Of a stretch of DNA of 64,000 bases, positions 51,201 to 64,000 are shown in pieces. The stretch covers positions 2,567,315 through 2,631,314 of the forward strand of contig PTFA01000029.1 in assembly GCA_003342895.1 (NCBI GenBank), given 5' to 3'. How positions within the stretch are numbered: the first letter of the stretch is position 1; each line of letters starts with the position of its first letter. Below the pieces are notes generated by a model. It ran no database searches and was not told where the DNA came from. It saw nothing but the letters and a program-made list of their open reading frames with translations. A program made the position numbers and the translations under genes. The stretch comes from Casuarius casuarius. Its lineage: Eukaryota > Chordata > Aves > Casuariiformes > Casuariidae.

Positions 51201-53663
51201 CGCACAAAGTCAGATGAACACAAAGGAAGTGGACAGGATGACCTTTTCATAGCAAGCTGCTAAATGAACGTAGATATATTCTCAGTCATAGCCTGGGCTG
51301 CTTTCCACAGCTGCAGCTGATCCTTTGAAATGAAACTTAAGTCATATTGGCATGGCAACATTAAGAAGCATGTGCTTACAGGGCTTGTGCCACACCTGTT
51401 CTTTCATAGAAAGCTTGATGTTTTTCCCTAGTACTAAATTGCTATAGGAAAAACTCAGGAAAAAATGAGAGAGAACTTTCATGTATTTATACATGGGGAA
51501 AGCAAAAAAAGTATGCAAAATCGGAGTCAGTAAGTCATTTCTGTAGTGTTTGGAAGTTTAGGGTATCTCATATTAAATCTGTATATAAATTCCAGCACTG
51601 ATCCCGGCCTGAAGGTATAAAGTGAGTTAGAAATGTTATGTCTAAACAGGGTCTTCAGAAAGAATGTGTTTTAAAAAAATCATTTAAGATTATAGTAGGC
51701 TAATGTTGCTGAGATGTTCGTTAACATTACATGTTCATCGTTATCAGACAAAAATACAACTCAAAATGGAAAAGCTGTCTTTGACTACTAAAGGAATTTG
51801 TGACTTGGAAACATTCCACCATGGAGCTGGGAATTGCACAGCACCCCTATTTCACACGTGGCCCACACCATATTTCTGTAAGTAAAATATTGATCATCTT
51901 AGATAAACGCATCGTGTCACTCGTAATCTAATTCAGGAAGACTGAAAAATAAACCTGTTTATTTGGATGTCTGTGTGTGTCTGTGGGTGCGGGAGAGGGA
52001 GAGAATGAATGAATCTGTGTCTTTTATAATTGACTAATTGGCTTAGGGTTACTGCTGCTCTTATGAATTGCTGGGCATTGTCTGACATGCAGCAATCACA
52101 GCAGTAGTTATAAATCCCGATCCAGTTAAAACTAAGCTTGTCAGCAACTTACAGTGTCCAGTATGTACCAGCCATGTCCTTTGTAAAGAGAGACGTATTT
52201 GCAACTTGGTAGTATTAAGCTGTAGTCTACAAACTACCTTGTTACTTGACACTGAAATTATATCCTTGGATGCAAAGAGCAGGCTATACCGCAGTTAATT
52301 GTCAGGCAATCAAAGAAAAATACCTCTGACCACAATGTCAGTCAAGACAAGTAAAGAAGCATTCAGTTATTGTCTACTGTTAGGATTCACCTGGTGGCAA
52401 GAAATAGGCCCTTTTGTTCTTCCAAAAATTTAGGAATGACAAAAAGTTGCCAGACTTCCAGTCTGTCTGCCTCCCAATCTGTATTACTGCAGTTTTAAAG
52501 CTGTTTGAATTAGAAGAGAAGCCTGATTGCATGCAGACCAACTGGAGCTTTGGTGGACTGGAACTCATTCTTTTATGTAGCCCTGCTCCTTACTTCACAA
52601 CCACAAGCTAGCAGGAATCATATGTATTGGTTTCTGCCAGCTTAAAAGGGTGACCATGACATAGACAACAGCTATCAAAACACCCATTGTGACTGAATCA
52701 TTTAGTGATGCTCTGTACTCCTTGAATGACTAGTTCATCCTGAAAATAGTAATGGTTCTGTCTAAGTTAGAAACACAAGATCAATCTCTCATTTAAAATA
52801 ATTTGTTTGGTTATTTTTTACAAAGTCAGCTAATTAAAGAGATCGTTATATAAATATATTTAAAAGCCTCTACCAGTATTACTCATAAAACTAGTAACAG
52901 CATTGCTTTTTTTATTGGGCAGTTCAGTTTTGATCTGTTGTTTTGTTTTGTTTTACCATTATTCTTCACTCCATTGGTATCATTTACTAGTGATCATACA
53001 TTACTAAAGTGCATGACAGCATGTGAGGACAACCTTTAGATTAGCTAAAGTTATTAGTGTCTCCAAGATATGAAGTTTATTTTTCAAAATAGCATTACAA
53101 AATTTTAAGACTAAATTTCAGTTATTTAAAAGAATAGCTATAGTAACTGCTAATTTTACAGCAGATTTTGAGACCCAATACCACTGCTTATTTTTAGAAT
53201 TAAAAGGAGGTTTATATCAAAACCAGAAGTGTTTAAAATATATCCAAAAGACGAGGAAAATGTTTAGCATTTTATATTCAGTCTGCAGACATTCTTAATG
53301 CTGTAAAAAAACCAAGTGTCTGACTTTTAAAAAAATATGTGGAAGAGCTCATATATCAAGTAGGGTTTTTTAATGGCTAACATAGCACAAATATAATTTA
53401 ACTTTTAGGGAACTGTTGATCTGTTAGGATTGATGTGCTTGGTTTTTCAATCCGTTTTAGATGAAGTTTCTCTGAAGCTCTCTGAAATGTACAAGAAGGA
53501 GCTACAACTCAAGCAAACAATTGTACAAGATATTGCTCATTCTGCTGACCAGGATCTGTTGATGGTCTATTTATCATCATGGTTATACCAGCCTTACATT
53601 GAGAACAGCAGCAAACTACTATTAGAAGCCATGCTGCTGGAAACAGGACATAGACAGTGCTAG
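48194..53663 (+). CDS. CINP: CINP, cyclin-dependent kinase 2-interacting protein (5 coding exons)
   Basis: Small nuclear protein known to bind CDK2, CDC7 and ATRIP, to support replication and ATR checkpoint signalling, and to act with SPATA5/SPATA5L1 and C1orf109 in 60S ribosome maturation. Five exons sum to 636 nt, giving 211 residues plus stop (human 212). Conserved blocks: PVLSVSARKIKDNAADWHNL near the N-terminus, a Glu/Leu-rich probably helical middle (KYNEELDSCCAELLETLKHM), KMEKLSLTTKGICDLE, PLFHTWPTPYFYEVS, and the C-terminus YLSSWLYQPYIENSS ... MLLETGHRQC. The start is ATG in a GCCGCCATGG Kozak context right after the gap. The first coding exon is only 7 nt. It shares a CpG island with TECPR2. 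All junctions are GT-AG. Confidence 0.97.
48763..48931 (+). CDS. CINP: CINP coding exon 2
   Basis: Acceptor TTATGTAG/CAA, donor CA/GTAAGT, 169 nt. Encodes the strongly conserved SVSARKIKDNAADWHNL and KWERLNDDGFTTANKI. Confidence 0.96.
50050..50176 (+). CDS. CINP: CINP coding exon 3
   Basis: Acceptor CTGTTTTAG/GTT, donor ATG/GTAATA, 127 nt. Encodes a variable acidic stretch and the helix KYNEELDSCCAELLETLKHM. Confidence 0.95.
51748..51877 (+). CDS. CINP: CINP coding exon 4
   Basis: Acceptor GTTATCAG/ACA, donor TTCT/GTAAGT, 130 nt. Encodes TKIQLKMEKLSLTTKGICDL and PLFHTWPTPYF. Confidence 0.95.
53461..53663 (+). CDS. CINP: CINP coding exon 5 (last)
   Basis: Acceptor CCGTTTTAG/ATG, stop TAG at 53661-53663, 203 nt. 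Encodes YEVSLKLSEMYKKEL, QDIAHSADQDLLMVYLSSWL and MLLETGHRQC. Confidence 0.96.
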
Positions 53664-53763
53664 GACTGCAGATGTTACTTGGCTTGTTTCTGAAGATACT
53701 TGCATGAAATTGAAATGGCAAGTTTGCAAGGCTCACCAAGTATGTTGAATTTTTGTAAAACTT

Positions 53764-54477
53764 ATTAAAAATATTTTTCGCTATTTGTATTTATTATTTT
53801 GTCTCAGCTGATATTCTTTTTTCTGCATGGGACAACCTGTTTTAGTTTGCTTTATCCATATAAAGCTTGGCTGTGGTGCAGCAGTGACAAGAAAAGTTCT
53901 GGGTCCAACAGGTTGACTCTGCCGCTTCATGATTAGAGCATTCAGTTGAGATGAGGACATAGATTTTTGAGGAAAACATGACCAAATGCTGGATAGTATT
54001 TCCATCTTAATGAGGGCAGAATAGCTCAGCTGTTCTTCAGCAGCTAACAGCTCAAACCTAAACATTTGCTTTTAAGTTGTAAGTGGATGGGATATAATTT
54101 TCCCCAATTTCTAACAGTAATTAATATTTCTAAGTATGTCACCAACTCTGCTTTGCATTCATATTTTGTATAGCTTGTTATCTAAAAGAGAGGTGTCCGT
54201 GTCATGCAATCTTGTAGGAATGTCATTTGATGCTGTTACAGTAGTTCGGTGTGTGGTCCTGAGAAGCTGCTACAGGCAGTAGTGTACATTCTGGTTTGGC
54301 TTGATTACACTGTGACACTTGAAGAGTGAGCCAAGCCTGAACTAGCACATTTGGCAGGTTTAGTACAAATCACTGTGCCACAACCATTATATGAAAAGGT
54401 CTTTTCTCTTTTAATTCTTGTAACCTTTGTAACCTTTTTCTTTTAGAGATGTTTCATGAAAGCTTCTAGTGAATAAA
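53764..54477 (+). terminator. Candidate CINP polyadenylation signals
   Basis: ATTAAA at 53764-53769, about 100 bases after the stop and followed by T/G-rich sequence, would give a short 3' UTR. A canonical AATAAA at 54472-54477 would give a UTR of about 0.8 kb. Either or both may be used. Confidence 0.45.
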
Positions 54478-54489
54478 AAAAAAAAAAAA

Positions 54490-57340
54490 AGCCCTGCTTC
54501 AGCCATGTCCTTAGGCAATATTGTTTGCTTCCCATCATAGAGCTCAGTAAGCCTTTCCTTGGATAACTCTTGCTGATGTCAAGCATTTTTTTCCTTTAAA
54601 GGTGTGTCACCACCATCTTTTGGTTAGCAATGTACATAAAAAGATTTATTGGCTCAAATTCTTGCTTTTCTTTTTCCTGCTGCTACTCAAGTATGAGGCC
54701 CTGTCTTTTTTGGCGAGTAGAGAATGTGTTTAGGAGAAGCTGGATAAATGCAAATACTAAACATTCAAAGGAATTCAATACCCTTATTTGCTTTCTCTCC
54801 TAAAGATGTAATAATCACTGTAGCATACCACTATGTCAGAGGCAGGTAACATGGAGAAGCTGCTATAGTTACCAAGCTTTTAGTAACTGTTAGCTGATCT
54901 TGCAAATTAGCACTTTTCAGAGAAGTGTATTACAACTTGGAAACTACCCAGCTCAGCATTTCATCAGTTTAGTTAAATCCCTAATGTGCAATGAATTTAG
55001 CCCTTCGTCTTCCTTCATTATGATTAATAATCCAAATTCTTCCCATTTACTATTACTGACTGCCTCTACGACCCATTCCTGTATAAACTGTTGCTTCTGG
55101 TCTCCCATTTTGCACAATTATGTAGCATTCCTAAGTGCTGTCGACTCATTTCTGTGCCCTGACAGATATTTACCCTTGATTCTTCCTGAAAAAAAGAAAT
55201 ATTTCAACTAAAAGACGTGCATAAAAAGCACACCACTATGAAATGACCACAGTGGCTGTGGTTTGACATTAGAAAATTAACAGTTAGAGATCTGGAACAA
55301 GTTTCTGATAGGAAAAGTAGGGTCACTTAATTAGTTCGAAGCTGAATTGTGATAAGCTTGGCAAGGGGAGTATATGAGTTGCCTGCAGTAACAGAGCAGA
55401 GAGACATAAATTGGAAAAGTTTTCTCCATGTATTCCCTCTGATCAACAAAGGGATTGTTTCAGGCAGCTTAATAGTGTTCTATTCTTATCCTAAATTTCT
55501 AGTATTTAAGAAGAAATTCTACTGTAACTCAAGGAGTAGGACAATGTTATGGATAGTTTTGTTATTTTTTATTTTTCAGTGCAAGAGTTCTATCTACTTA
55601 GCAGCCACCTCAGTTTATCTGAGTAGAAACAGACCTTGTCACTATGGAAACACTTGCATACTTGAAAAGTATTTTGCAAGGAAAGAAGGTCGGTTCACTT
55701 ACAGAATTCTTCCTTTAAGATAAGAGTAGGTGTATTGTATTTCCCAGCATGTGCAAATCAATAGGAAAGGCAGAACTGAAATTTTCATTTTCTACCCAGG
55801 TGGAAATTGTGGATCATTTTTATTCCATAGAGGAAAAGCTCTTCAGCAAGGAGTCTTCATATTTGCAAACCTCCTTGCTCATTGACAGCAATAGGACAGA
55901 GAAAGATTACTGCAAAGTCATAATTGCAGAGAAGAGGATGTTTTGTCATACAATAGTTCTAGGAAATTCATCTTTATATTTGGAGCCCTCAGATCTAGAC
56001 AGCCAGTACAAAAAGTGTAATAGGAAACTATTGTTCACTGTAATCAAAGACTATGAAAGACCGGCAAATCTTCTTTGTATGGTACCTTCATGTATAAAGT
56101 ATGTCTCTGTCCCCTGCCACTACCACCTCCTCAAAAAAAACCAACAAACACACAACAAGATGACAGCAGCTCACTAAAATATGACAATATCTTTCAGATC
56201 CATGCAAAAATGCAATTTTCTGGCTAATCATAAGTTAATTTTCTATTTAGGCAACCAGAAGAAGAAAAGGTTATGTTAAAGGGATATTATACAGATTGTT
56301 TCATCTCTAAGCTGTCCACTCTCTCTCTCGTTCAGATTCAGTTTTAGAATCAATTTTTCTACAGTAACAATGCCCTGAAAAAAAATCAATGCTCATACTT
56401 GATTTAAGAAGTTTTTCTGCATATTACAGGGACTTTTAGCTGATTTGTCTAACTCTCTCAATAGCCTCATATATATTTAGCAATAGGACAACACATGCAG
56501 GTGTGTTACCAGTTTTCAGTAGAGTCTACAAGAGCTCAAGAGAAAAATAAGGCTAGTAGTCATTTAATGCTGTTCTTTTGTACCTGCTAAGCTTCCAGGG
56601 GCGAGGAGGGGGGAACAATGCCATCCTTGAACAAGAAAAGTATCAGCTGCGAGGAAGCATCCACAGAAATACTGTCATCCAAACAACAAAAGCTATTTCA
56701 CTACCCCATTGAAAGGATGAGAGAAAAATACAGGATGGTAGTAGATAATGTGGTAACTTTTCTGGGGCAGTATGGAGTTACTAGGAAGAGCAAAACATAG
56801 ATGTGATAAAAGATGCATCATCTGAAAGAAATTTTCAAGGACCAAAAAAATAAATATAATACAAGTCTAATAGAAATTAAAAAACCCCACCAGGGACTAA
56901 AGATTAAGTTATAAGAGAAGAATTTGCTATGATATTAAGGCAATTCAGATCACTACTTATGCATCTGCACACTGCTGTCAGTTTCTAACAGCAAGTTTTG
57001 AAGTGGTTTAAGTGACCAACTCAACACAAGGCAAGTGTGCTTGAATATATTTCCAATGGTTCAGTGGGAATTATAGGCCTCCCCAGAACAGCTATTTTTG
57101 TCTTTAACTCAGTGGATGCTTAGCCTATTGTTATATAAGCAGACTACAGAGATGAGTTAGGCTGTCACATTATTCCTAGAATGCACAAGTGTGGATGGTA
57201 TTTTGAAATTACACATTTTTCCAGGCAGATTTATGTGCATCAAGCCTAGATGCTAATGAATACTGAAGCTAGCTTTAACAAAGTATAACAAAGCCAAAGG
57301 GTCTTAGAATCTCAGTGGAACAGAAAATGCTTATTTTTAA
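54490..57340. other. Intergenic region between CINP and ZNF839 (tail to tail)
   Basis: AT-rich DNA without a recognised gene. Two plus-strand open frames (55349-55723 and 55749-56177, 142 codons) show no family I know and have no obvious splice or poly(A) context. A CT-rich 15-base run (CTCTCTCTC) lies near 56320. Confidence 0.6.
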
Positions 57341-57347
57341 TATAGCT

Positions 57348-57722
57348 TTTATTTTACCCATACACAGCTTGCCAGTACACAGCACATCACTGCCAAAAAG
57401 CAGTACAGTTTACTGCATTTTGGATGGCTAAAGAGAAAAGGGACTATGTAACAAAAGGGAATAGTGCAACAGTTTTAAGGTTGACAGATTTCCATTTTCC
57501 CCTACCCCCCAACACATAGAAGAGCAAATAGAATCTTGTTATCTCTAGAATTTTTGGTTGCAATGCTGCTAAATTTATATAAACATAAGTTATAAAAAAG
57601 TACAGGGCATAGAAACAGTTTACAAATAAGTTAAATTTCAATTATTTCGGTATTCACATTAGAAAAATATACATTTTATATAGTCAGTCTTTTCCAGAAG
57701 AAAGCATATACAGTTTTCTAAT
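57348..57722 (-). terminator. ZNF839: ZNF839 3' UTR with AATAAA signal
   Basis: A minus-strand AATAAA at 57348-57353 lies 370 bases after the stop codon, giving a plausible short 3' UTR. No competing signal was preferred. Confidence 0.5.

Positions 57723-64000
<6,278 letters not shown>

Overview
The window is vertebrate nuclear DNA. It has spliced genes with GT-AG introns, AT-rich introns, and one CpG island broken by an assembly gap (369 N at 47816-48184). The three genes and their order, TECPR2 - CINP - ZNF839, match the human 14q32.31 block. Compact introns (TECPR2 coding region about 39 kb against well over 100 kb in human) and the type of repeats suggest a sauropsid, most likely a bird. 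I cannot name the species.

Layout. (1) 1-2030: sequence downstream of TECPR2 with no gene I can recognise. (2) 2030-43093, minus strand: TECPR2, with 19 coding exons that I joined by splice signals and reading frame into an uninterrupted 1463-residue protein (human about 1411), plus a 3' UTR of roughly 2 kb. The start ATG is at 43064 and the stop at 4126. N-terminal WD repeats come from 39-43 kb, a long serine/acidic linker from 35-37.5 kb, and tectonin repeats from 4-34 kb. The C-terminus ends in a WEVI LC3-interacting motif. The largest intron (6118-19181) holds an LTR-like fragment, a 34-A run and low-complexity DNA. (3) 43094-48184: the first TECPR2 intron and an unresolved non-coding first exon, running into the CpG island. 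(4) 48194-53663, plus strand: CINP, five coding exons and 211 residues, sharing the CpG island head-to-head with TECPR2. (5) 53664-57340: intergenic, tail-to-tail. (6) 57340-64000, minus strand: the 3' part of ZNF839 (six exons), with its 5' exons beyond the right edge.

Roles. TECPR2 is an autophagy and ER-exit-site factor that binds ATG8 proteins. CINP is a genome-maintenance and ribosome-maturation factor. ZNF839 is a poorly characterised zinc-finger protein. They share a neighbourhood, and TECPR2 and CINP appear to share a promoter, but nothing here shows a common pathway.

I found no new biological system. The most unusual items are a GC-AG intron in TECPR2, an acceptor that also reads as a strong donor, two long intronic hairpins, a pair of exon-like segments in the TECPR2 3' region, and an LTR-like piece ending in an inverted repeat. 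Exon boundaries were worked out by hand, and comparisons with human proteins are from memory of those families, not from a search.
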